64,000 nucleotides of DNA, from assembly GCF_963678635.1 (NCBI RefSeq), contig NW_026970977.1, positions 1 through 64,000 of the forward strand, in the 5' to 3' direction. Position 1 is the stretch's first letter, and each line of letters opens with the position of its first letter. A program made the translations under genes and the position numbers. The stretch is from Symsagittifera roscoffensis (lineage: Eukaryota; Xenacoelomorpha; Acoela; Convolutidae). Below the pieces are notes generated by a model that saw only the letters and a list, made by a program, of their open reading frames with translations, had not been told where the DNA came from and searched no databases. Below, one piece after another: positions 55,663 to 64,000 of the stretch.

Positions 55663-56759
55663 TGAGGGAAGTCCTTGACAAGCTTGATGAGTGTGAAGGG
55701 AGACTGAGTGAGTTGTTGATCGACTCGGTCACTGATGAAAGTGAAGCAAATTCTCCCATCAAGATGACACCGCAGGACGATAAAGGAGAGGTGGTGTATC
55801 TGTCAAGAACCAGGAGAGGGACGATGCGATCAAAAATGGTGATTGATAAGATCAATGCGATGAAAATGAAGTTAGGCAGCAGAGTGATACCGAGGAGAGT
55901 CGGAAAGACGAAGGTGGATTCGGAGATATCGATGAAAGCTGTTAACTCAGCGAAAAGGAAACGAGTCGAAGAGGTCATGGATTTGGGACAAGGTGATTAT
56001 CAATTGCCTGGCACCGACAAATTGTTGACTGATATAGCGATGATGCCACCCATTCTCATGGCGGGAATAAAGTCAACAGGTTATAAATCCAAAAGTAGTG
56101 ACCGCACTCTGACTGGAGCAACCTTGGAAATGGAAATACTCAGCCAATGTGGAGAGAGCAAGATGAAAGACTTTAAGCTGAAGATGAATCATGGAAAGGG
56201 AAATGTCGCAGGACAACTAGTACCAGTGGAGTATAACCGACTGACGGTATCGGAGGCTGTGTCGATAGATGAACCGGCCGGTGGATACATGGAAATGTTG
56301 GAATACCAAAACTCGGCTAAAGGGTACGTGATGGCTCTGGAAGACAAGGATGCCATGGAGGGTTATCTGGAGACAATGTTACAAGGCACCACCCTCAAGC
56401 AGAAGGCGTACGGGACTTTAGCATCGTCTGAGATACAGGCAGAAACGATGGAGCAGTTGGTGAGCCTTCCATGGAAAGCAGTGGTATTAAGGTATTTCGA
56501 AGAAGAGATGAGGACTACGCCAAGAATACACGCTCTCGTGGCAGTACCTTACATAAGAACAGAGTTACAACTGAGGTTTGCCTGGTGCATGATGGGACTA
56601 ACTCGCCAAGAGTATGATTCAGAAGAAAAGAAGAGGTCAAAAGAAGAGAAGGTTTTCCTTATGACGAACCTGAGGGATCTGATAGTCCAAGAGGGAGCAG
56701 CAGTAGCGTGTGCGAAGCGGAGAAACGCTCTCTGTTTCATCCGATTCATGATAGAGTAG
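55662..56759 (+). CDS. ORF2 late segment (366 aa), unit B
   Basis: Same as 45599-46696. ATG 55662 shares its A with the upstream TGA. Ends at TAG 56757-56759, after which the same frame stays open. Confidence 0.5.
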   Translation: MREVLDKLDECEGRLSELLIDSVTDESEANSPIKMTPQDDKGEVVYLSRTRRGTMRSKMVIDKINAMKMKLGSRVIPRRVGKTKVDSEISMKAVNSAKRKRVEEVMDLGQGDYQLPGTDKLLTDIAMMPPILMAGIKSTGYKSKSSDRTLTGATLEMEILSQCGESKMKDFKLKMNHGKGNVAGQLVPVEYNRLTVSEAVSIDEPAGGYMEMLEYQNSAKGYVMALEDKDAMEGYLETMLQGTTLKQKAYGTLASSEIQAETMEQLVSLPWKAVVLRYFEEEMRTTPRIHALVAVPYIRTELQLRFAWCMMGLTRQEYDSEEKKRSKEEKVFLMTNLRDLIVQEGAAVACAKRRNALCFIRFMIE

Positions 56760-57494
56760 ATTTCAGTACCTGCATTGAACACTTGTGTTAAGATGCTGAG
56801 GGAAGGCGATGAGCGAGCGAAAGCCTTACTTTTGCTAGCACTGCTAGATATGCAGCAAAGCAAACCGATGAGGGTGAATATGAAAGAACCCGAGGAGTTA
56901 GAGCCCATGAGAAAGATAGATGAAATCAGGAGATTTTCAAACAAGGAGCTGAGACTCACTAAAGAATCTATGGGGACACTGCCGAAATCCAGTGAATACT
57001 GTGGACCGATCAAGAAGAAATCGTATAGCTACGTATCCGGAATCATAGGGATAGCGTACAACCCTTTCCTGAGTGAAGACATACGCGATTGCTTCTTCAA
57101 TTACGAGCAGGCAGTGTTACTAAGATTCTGGAAGTCCAGAATTGTAACGATTAAGAGCGTTAACAATCCACAGGCCAAATTGGGATTGGTCTTGGAAGAA
57201 GAGGTGACTGCACCTTCCGTACCAAAATCCGACAAAAGAGTGGAGTTTGGGTTGGGATTCTCAGATGAATTACTGAGAACGAGCTTGATGGCAGTGTGGG
57301 AATTGATGAGGCCATCATGGTGTCCTAGTCCCAACGCTGACTCGATATTACGGGCGACACAAGACGTGCAGAGGGAACTGAATGCAGACTGTAACCTGCG
57401 TGACCTTAACATCATATATAATGTGATGATAACGGCCTCTAGGAGCAACGGAGAAGATAAAGTGGAGTTGCCTGGCTGGGGACCAGAAGACTGA
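56760..57494 (+). pseudogene. ORF2 segment between in-frame TAG and TGA
   Basis: In frame with 55662-56759. It holds LREGDERAKALLLLALLDMQ, SYVSGIIGIAYNPFLSEDI and a conserved-looking block MAVWELMRPSWCPSPNADSI. TGA at 57492-57494. There is no good ATG at its beginning, so it is better read as part of a longer ORF2 cut by nonsense codons. Only one copy exists beyond 56915, because the duplication ends there. Confidence 0.5.
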
Positions 57495-58853
57495 GTCAAA
57501 CCTGGTAGCTGTCTGGCGGAAGTCTGTGGACTGGAGGGTCACGTTTGTGGAGGTCTGGACTGTGTGAAGACCCTAGAGAAACAACACAAGCAATTGACGG
57601 TATTGTTTGGGAACGTCGTGATGAAAACAAGAACAGAAACAGAACTGATAGCGGATTGCCATGGAGGAACCGAGGTGAATCTAGTGACTGCACCAGGATT
57701 CTACAGCATGTTTGGTTCTCTAGAGTCACTATTGAATCTAGAACAGAGACATGAGATGGTCACAGCCATCAGTGTAGAAGTATTCCCAGGAGTTCTGCAG
57801 ACTGAGCAGAAGTGGAGGAAAATGGAGGGAAAATGGAGGGAAGCGATCGAGACGGAAATGAACATCAGATACAGTGAGACTTATTGTAGACCATCAGGAG
57901 CACGATATTTGGTGGGTTCGACATTGGCTCCAATGTGCAAGAGCAGATACCCAGTACATTTCGTAGCCGTGGATGTAAAGAGTACGAGAACGATCGTGGA
58001 TCAAGCCTTCTCAGTGCCGAAGTGTGTGAGACTGGCGAGAATGTCCGAGAAATCTTACGAGTTGCTATGTAAGATGTTCTCAGCAGTTCCAGAGAGAACC
58101 AAGGAGGAATTGGAGTCAATACTAGGAAAGAAGTTCATGGGATACGTGAGCGGGAACTTCAGTGACTTTGAGAGACAGAAACAGAGAGGATCAACTGTCA
58201 CAGATTACAATACAGTAGACGAGAATGATGAAGTCCACCGAGTGATGATGGAAGTGGAACCATTACTGGAAGCTTCGGGAAAACGTAATTGGAGGATCAT
58301 CATGTTGACACATGACGAGTTTCCCTGCCACTGCTTGCTGCAGACCTGGTGGTATCCCAAGCGTAGTAAACTGGTGTTGATCTGGGACTCTGGAGAGCTG
58401 CTCTCCATGGGTTTATCAGACGCATCACAGCCCATAACAATAGTAATAGCGGGAGTTATGATGGTGATACGATGGCTGGAAGCTCACGTAAGAGAGAACA
58501 ATAGACAGGAAGCGCCGACGAGAGAACAGTTGCGGAAATTAGATTGTCTAAAAGATTTAGATCTTTTTGAGACAATGTGCAAAATTCTAAACATTCCGAT
58601 GGTAGTGAAGAAGATATGGGCAAGAAAACGATTGATGCCATGGTTCAGAGCTAACATGACTGCATGGTTGTACGAATATGCTAAAAAGCATATGTCGAAG
58701 CACGGCAGAGTGTACAGTGAATATCAGCTGGACATTGGAGCAGGAGCTTTCAAGCGAGCTCTCGTGACTCATCGGAATGCAGTGACCACTGCTGTGAAAA
58801 GTATTTCCAGGACAAGTGAACGTAGTGGAAAGGAGAAGACAGAGATGTTGTAG
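57495..58853 (+). pseudogene. ORF2 C-terminal domain
   Basis: Still the same frame. It is Cys-rich at the start (SCLAEVCGLEGHVCGGLDC) and then a globular region including IIMLTHDEFPCHCLLQTWW, SKLVLIWDSGELLSMGL and QPITIVIAGVMMVIRWLE. The block ITIV.AG recalls NPITIVFAGIND of the middle domain, which may mean a duplicated fold. The last 37 residues (IGAGAFKRALVTHRN...) are those fused to the middle region in element 1. Stop TAG 58851-58853. Confidence 0.55.
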
Positions 58854-59072
58854 GAAGATTTGGAGAGAAATGTGACGTTGTGTCTCCACACCAGCTTCTG
58901 CAGGAACAGAGAATCTAACGTGGATCCCCTACCTTGTTGCAAACAGAGGGTAGAAGAGCAGAAGTGTTGGAGGACGTCTTCCAACAGCGTCAGGATAGCT
59001 AATGACGTGTTGCAGGATACAGAAACTGAGAGTGCAGAGTCAGTGTCACAGGAGGAGGAAATGGAACATTGA
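58854..59072 (+). other. Conserved open extension after the ORF2 TAG, element 2
   Basis: Counterpart of 26080-26298 with the same frame, length and Cys pattern (LCLH, FCRN, LPCCKQ, KCW) and the same acidic end. Most differences from element 1 are silent. Confidence 0.55.
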
Positions 59073-59893
59073 CGAATGGCCGAAAAACGAGATGCAAAAA
59101 GAGACAAAATTAGAAGAATTTAGAAGTTTTAGAACTTCTAAACGACGAAAAAAGAAGGAAACAAAGGAGTGATGAAGAAAAAGTTAAAACTCAGAATCGT
59201 TTTATGTGTGTGAAAAAACTCAAGGGAGAAACTAAGCAACCAAGTTGTAATTGAAAACTGAAACATTTAGTTGAGTTTTGAAGTTGTTGCATTTATAAAT
59301 TTGCATTTTGGTTTTAGTTAAGTGGCTTTAGAGACACTTACTTACTATTTATTTAGAAAGGCTTGAGTGAAAGAGTATATTTAAATATTCCAGCCTGCAT
59401 GATTGTTTTTAATCAGCTAGGAGAACTGATCACTTTGTGGTGACATGAAAGGCTTGGTTAATCTCTCGAAGAGGGAGATTGTTTCATTGTTCTTTCTAAC
59501 CACAGAGTTTCTTAGTTTTAATATTCAGGACAATAACAAGCGAGATTTCCGAAGGGAAGGAGCATAGTAGGATAATTTTAGCTTGTTGGTTGGCAGGACT
59601 GTCCTGCAAACCAACATCTTTTAAATCTAGGAGAAAAAATTTTAATCAGGACGTTGACATTGGAAGTCGGAAAATATGTTTTTATCTTAGGTCATATCCT
59701 CAATGTGCAGATTAATGAATTATTTGAAGGCTATAGTGATGTAGTATGATGCCATTTATATTCTGCAGTGAGTCAATGTGACGTGGATAAAAGTAATTTC
59801 GTGCATTTTGTAAATTCTGTTCGATGACACTGTACCTTTTTTACGAACATTGCGAGATTCAATGAGGACATTGACCGGTCTGTCCGGGGAGTA
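59073..59893 (+). other. 3' untranslated region and polypurine tract, element 2
   Basis: Counterpart of 26299-27105, including the TTGGCAGGAC hairpin (about 59590) and TGTCCGGGGAGT at 59881-59892 one base before the LTR. Confidence 0.65.
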
Positions 59894-60818
59894 TGTGACA
59901 TTCGACCAGAATGGGTCAAAATGCAGATTCAACATATTCAAAATTTTAGCAGTGAACCTTCCGAATTGGCGATTTTGAGGGAATAAGAGCGTTATTGGAA
60001 CGATTAGCCAAACGGTGAGGGCTAGAATATTCTGGTATTTTGAAATTTTAAAAATTCGAATTGTGACGTCATATTTCTGAGAAACGTCAGAAACGGCCAT
60101 GTTGGCAAAAAAGTCGGAGAAAGACACAACAACGATAGTTGCGACGACGACAACAACGAGAAAATTGAGAATCAGAATCAGAGAAAAGCAGAAGTAACAG
60201 AGACCGCTCCAAATTGCAACTATTGTATCGCTACAATAGTTGCAAGGCAGTTGCTAACAACAGTGAGGGGTGGAAACCAGCCTTCCGGGTTACAGAGAAA
60301 ATCAAGCTTAATGTGCTTGATTCAGTGGATTCGAGAATCAGGAGGGGTTTCGGGACTGAAACTTTTATCATCTTATATGAATTTTTAGCTTCCCTGTCAT
60401 GTCCTGATTTGAATTTAATTAACATTTGAATTCATTTTGCTAGAATGAGAAGCTAGGATTTGGGGGAAAGGGTTGATCCATCTTCGATGGAGATGATGAT
60501 TTTTATCTGCTGAACAAAAACAATAAAAAATTCAATAAGTAGTAGTAGCCCTGTTTTTAGGAGTGACCTCGTGGTCTGGGGATACTGAGACCCAGCCATG
60601 AGCTCACTATTTCTGCATGAAATTAAGTTAATTTGAGTGTTTTGACCGAAGCCGAAAGCAGTAACGTTTTTTGTCGACCCGATGTTAGAAAGACCACCGA
60701 AAGTGCTGGCTTGGTAGAGACGGTGAAAAGCATGCAAAGCTCTGTTTAGACGTTAGCCAGTCGTCTTAGGGCTTAGTTTTGTTCTCCGTCGGTATGTATC
60801 TTCCGGGCTAATGTTACA
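59894..60818 (+). repeat. 3' LTR of element 2
   Basis: 925 bp, TGTGAC...GTTACA. About 20 substitutions and a few 1-2-bp indels against the 5' LTR. CRE palindrome at 60064-60071. Confidence 0.93.
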
Positions 60819-60845
60819 AAACCCAGTCATTGCATTGTTCAAAGT

Positions 60846-61394
60846 TTAGTTTTCAGTTATAAGTGTAAGTTTATTCACGTCTCTACAGTTGTTGCATTCG
60901 CATAAAATGCGCCAAGTGCATAAGTCTGATTCGTTGTAACGAGTTTTGAAAAACTTTGTGTACATTCCTAGAAGTCTGTTTTTGCATGCAGGGTCAAACA
61001 ATATGTCACATTTGAAGTAATCGTTGTACTGATTAGCAAGACGACATGCCCGAAACCAGAAATCCGACTCGCACTTCTTCAGACGCATTTGTTTGCAGAC
61101 GAAGTTTCGTGTCATTTGAGCTCTTCGGTTTCCAACGTCAGTGATGCTTACATGGCTTCTCCAGTCGATGTCAACTTTTCCAGCTAGTATTTTTGCAAAC
61201 AGCAGTCCAACATGAAGCTCTTGGTATAGAGACAAAGGAAGGAGGTTAAGTTTCACGAGTTTGTCTTTATAGGAGATATGGCTATTGCTTGTCATGAAAC
61301 TCCACGAGATCGCTTTCCGCTGCACACTTTCTATGATTCCTAAGTCACCTTTTGATGGTTTCCAGATAGCTGAACTGTAGCACAGAATTGGCAC
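60846..61394 (-). pseudogene. LINE ORF2 C-terminal region
   Basis: After RT: PILCYSSAIWKPSK and IIESVQRKAISW, the usual post-RT block of animal LINEs (YGSxxW, then IExxQRK). A Cys-containing end follows (CTWRILCECNNC). Separated from the RT segment by a frameshift around 61395-61480. Confidence 0.8.
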
Positions 61395-61482
61395 AACGTA
61401 AGAGATATATGCGTTTTTTCTGGTCGCGAAATTCGCCTTTGAGAGATTCCTTTTGAGTACGAAGAGAGCGTGTCAGGCTTTT

Positions 61483-62363
61483 TCAGTCATTTTTTGCGTG
61501 TTGCGTCCAAGAGAGCGTGTCGGTTATCAGAATGCCCAGATCTTTCATTACTTCAGTGGTTTCGAAGCTGTAACTGGGGAGGGCAATCGTAGCTGATCCT
61601 TTGATACAGAGGACTTTACTTTTCGTCAGGTTCATTGACATGCAGTTTTCCTCGCACCACCTCCAAAGTCTCCTAACATCTATGTTGAGAGTTAAAGGGT
61701 TGTCTCCAACAATTGTGTAGTCGTCTGCATAACCAAATGTTGCGGACATAACACAGGACGGTAGATCATTTATGAAGACTAGGAAGAGAAGCGGCCCGAG
61801 TATAGAGCCCTGGGGAACGCCGCTGAAGACTTCCAGCTTTCCGGAAATTGTGTCATTCAGCCTCACTGTTTGCTTCCGGTTCGAGAGGTAGCTGTGTATC
61901 AGAGATAAACAATTTACTCCTTATCCAGAAGTCGATAATTTCTCCATGAGGATTCCGTGCGAGACTTTTTCAAAAGCCTTTTTAAAGTCCAAGTAGAAGG
62001 TGTTCAGGTAGTTGCAGTTTGGCAAATCTAGGCAGCTAAATCTCTCGTTAGATACTCTATTAGGTTTGTTATCGTCGATCGTTTAGGTCTAAAACCGTGT
62101 TGGTCTGGTGTTAGGGTTGGGTAGACAATTGGGGCCAGTTTATCAAATAATAGTTTCTCAAGCTGTTTTGACACTGCTGAGAGCAGGCTGATCGGTCTGT
62201 AATTTGATACGTCTTGTTTCTTTCCGCCTTTGAAAATGGGTGCAATTTTGCTGATATTCCATTTTGTTGGAAATATCGCTTTATTTGAAATCAAGTTGAA
62301 CAGTAAGTGAAGTGATTTTGGTAGTGACTTTGAGAGGTTTTTCAGAAGAGTATTACCGATCAT
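61483..62363 (-). pseudogene. LINE reverse transcriptase
   Basis: 62363-62028 has APIFKGGKKQDVSNYRPISL and DQHGFRPKRSTITNLIEYL. 61866-61483 has VFSGVPQGSILGPLLFLVFI and the catalytic YADD (about 61729). The piece between (61867-62027) is broken by stops and a frameshift. The RT copies LINE RNA at a nicked target. Confidence 0.9.
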
Positions 62364-62459
62364 GTCTGGTCCATTTGCCTTATTTACGTGCAGCTCGTTC
62401 AGGGCATCTTCTATTTCATCGATTGTGAAATTGATAATGTTCAGAAGAACGTTATCATG

Positions 62460-63660
62460 TCATTCTGCTTTCCCAACGTTGGCGATTCGTGTGAAAACTG
62501 ATTGAAAATATATGTTAAACAATTCAGCTTTTTGAGCGTCTGTATTGGCTATTTTTTGATCTAGGAAGATCTCTGAAGGGATCATGCGTGACTTGGTGAT
62601 CGATTTCAGATATCGTTGTATTTCGCTAAATTTCCCATTCTCAAAAACCTTTATTTCGTGGAGATGCTGGTCATTTTGAAGGGACAGTGTTAGTTCAGTT
62701 TGCAGATTTTCAATTTTGCCTTCGTTCGATGGGGTAGGTTTTCGCTGATTTTTAAATTGGAGTGTATTTAATTTCTTGATAAGGTTGGAGGAATCGCTTC
62801 CCACCCAAGGAGCTAGTTCAGACCTGTTTTTTGTAGTGATAGGTAGCAGGTCTTGTAGTATTTCGTATAACCACTCGTACCAATGATCGAGCTTCAGTTC
62901 AACGTTGCTCAAGCAAAATGGTTGGAAGGGGTGTTGACGAATGAATTCATTCTTTTCTTCCCAGTTTGCTTTCTTGTTCGCGAAGATGCCAAAATCTAGT
63001 TTTTGTTTGATGGCTGGTGTCTTTTTATAAACAGGTCGGTAGTCAAATGAGACTTTGGCATGGAGTGGCAAATGGTCGGAACTGAATAGACTACTCAGAC
63101 GGTTGTCAAGTTTTACGCTGGTGACAAATTGCGGTTTGTTACTAAGGAGAATGTCTAGTGATTTTCCATCAGGGGTTTTTATTAGTTGTTGGAAGTTTGA
63201 CTCACAGAGTTCGTCAAGAATTGACTGCTCATCTAGAGAAGTTGAAGTCATTGACGGCCAGTGAGTACAGTTAAAATTTATATCTCCAACTATATACGAA
63301 CAAATTGCACTTTGTTCAAATTGCTTACGCCTCAGGAACTTTAGGAGTTCGATTAGATCTTAGATTCCCCATGTGTAGTAACTGTTTGAAGGAGCGCTGT
63401 AGATGCAGCATATTAAAATCGACTCGTTCAGTGATATGCGGATGACAACACAATCTTGAAACGCGGAATTGATTTAGCTACTTGGAATGTTACGGTTTAC
63501 TGATATGAGTACGCCACCATGTTTTGTCAAGCCTTTGTCACTCGGTCTGTCATTTCGGTGGATAACGTAGTTTGTCAGAAAAAGTGCAGCGTCGCCGATG
63601 CTTTCTGTCAACCAGGTTTCAGTTAGGCAGATGACTTGATAAGCGTTTTTACTTGGACAG
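62460..63660 (-). pseudogene. LINE AP-type endonuclease and linker
   Basis: The N-terminal piece (about 63660-63475) reads ICLTETWLTESIGDAAL and KHGGVLISVNRNI (catalytic Glu block). The next piece has IYSAPSNSYYTWG and VGDINFNCTHWPSM (GDIN block, about 63290). The frame 63251-62460 has SSDHLPLHAK (SDH block) and then a linker rich in Lys and Asn. All three endonuclease signature blocks are therefore present, but in a decayed frame. Confidence 0.85.
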
Positions 63661-63737
63661 CATTAGAGAAGGTTGTCCGTCGTTGATACTCAAGAATACT
63701 TCTGACATTTTAAACAAGGATATTCATTCGCTGCTAG

Positions 63738-63998
63738 TCAATTGAGTTCTTCGGGATCTGGAAGTTTCTCTTTTATCCACTTTCCACCTTTTCGAATGTA
63801 CAGAGTTGCATCGTGGACTCTTATGATCTTTCTGTCTACAGATTTGTCGCTGATAAGTTGCCTTCTTCTGACGAGGGCAAGGTTTTCTTGATCAGCTTCT
63901 TCCTTCGTCAGTTGTCGGCTGAGGAAAATTGATTGAGGGGAGTTTTTCAGTTTCCTCGCAGATAGCAATATCATTCGTCGTTGGTTTGCATTGGGCAC
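63738..63998 (-). pseudogene. LINE ORF1-like C-terminus (partial)
   Basis: 86 residues continuing off the window: ILLSARKLKNSPQSIFLSRQ, LTKEEADQENLALVRRR and VHDATLYIRKGGKW. It resembles the C-terminal segment found in ORF1 proteins of several animal LINEs, which bind RNA. Its real start lies outside the window. Confidence 0.6.
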
Positions 63999-64000
63999 TT

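Larger units (their letters stand above)
46853..56915 (+). repeat. Tandem duplication, unit B
   Basis: 10,063 bp. Relative to unit A it has net additions of 2 bp (near 47018), 9 bp (near 51776) and 2 bp (near 53705), plus roughly 30 substitutions. About half of the substitutions cluster at 47680-47910. At its end the element continues uniquely (GATAGATGAAATC at 56915 onward). Confidence 0.9.
28573..60818 (+). mobile_element. Giant Ty3/Gypsy-like LTR retrotransposon, copy 2 (defective, internally duplicated)
   Basis: LTRs 28573-29496 and 59894-60818, same layout as element 1. The LTRs differ by roughly 20 substitutions (about 2%), so this insertion looks older than element 1. It lost 1600 bp covering the protease end and all of RT, 51 bp of RNase H and about 530 bp of the SGNH domain. 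It keeps the full middle and C-terminal part of ORF2 that element 1 lost. A 10.05-kb segment from the Pol linker to late ORF2 is present twice in tandem. Without the duplication the copy would be about 22.2 kb. Confidence 0.93.
60840..64000 (-). mobile_element. LINE (non-LTR retrotransposon), 3' part, runs off the window
   Basis: Reading leftwards: the end of an ORF1-like protein, an AP-type endonuclease, an RT and a C-terminal region. Several frameshifts and stops make it inactive. The LTR of element 2 begins only about 25 bp beyond the ORF2 stop, so element 2 integrated at or next to the 3' end of this LINE. Motif style suggests the CR1/Jockey/Rex broad group; the exact clade is not determined. 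Confidence 0.85.

Overview
The window is invertebrate-like eukaryotic DNA made almost entirely of mobile elements. I see no bacterial operon, rRNA or tRNA gene, CRISPR array or clear host gene. The AT-rich flanks, the animal-type LINE, the BED-finger hAT transposon and the Ty3/Gypsy elements point to a metazoan. I cannot fix the phylum from sequence alone.

Layout. 1-7468 is AT-rich flank without a recognisable gene. It holds a 2.9-kb set of nested inverted repeats (about 1848-4747) and a degenerate tandem array (about 4780-6560). 7469-28023 is giant LTR retrotransposon 1 (20.6 kb, LTRs of 918 bp); its 5' LTR is split by a 1632-bp hAT transposon with 8-bp target duplications. 28024-28572 is unique spacer. 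28573-60818 is giant LTR retrotransposon 2 of the same family (32.2 kb, LTRs of about 924 bp), enlarged by a 10.05-kb internal tandem duplication. 60819-64000 is the 3' part of a LINE on the minus strand.

The two LTR elements share one architecture: LTR, a tRNA primer site 12 nt inside the LTR, a structured 2.9-kb leader full of CCGGAGGGGT-type motifs, one very long Gag-Pol frame, a spacer with a conserved splice-acceptor-like site, a second very long frame (ORF2), a structured 3' UTR, a polypurine tract and the 3' LTR. Gag-Pol runs basic/coiled-coil N-terminus, capsid, two zinc knuckles, aspartic protease, RT, RNase H, a long linker, integrase (HHCC, D,D35E, GPF) and a C-terminal macrodomain of the TARG1/OARD1 type. 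ORF2 has a coiled coil, an SGNH (GDSL-type) hydrolase domain and about 2000 residues I cannot assign. From the segments present, an undeleted copy would be roughly 24-25 kb.

Both copies are dead. Element 1 has many stops and frameshifts and lacks about 5.46 kb of ORF2. Element 2 lacks all of RT (1.6 kb), part of RNase H and the SGNH domain. The copies complement each other: each shows regions the other has lost. The macrodomain fused to Pol and the SGNH domain in a spliced second polyprotein are the most novel features. The duplication, a clustered patch of divergence inside it, and a conserved reading frame after a shared TAG at the end of ORF2 are secondary points of interest.
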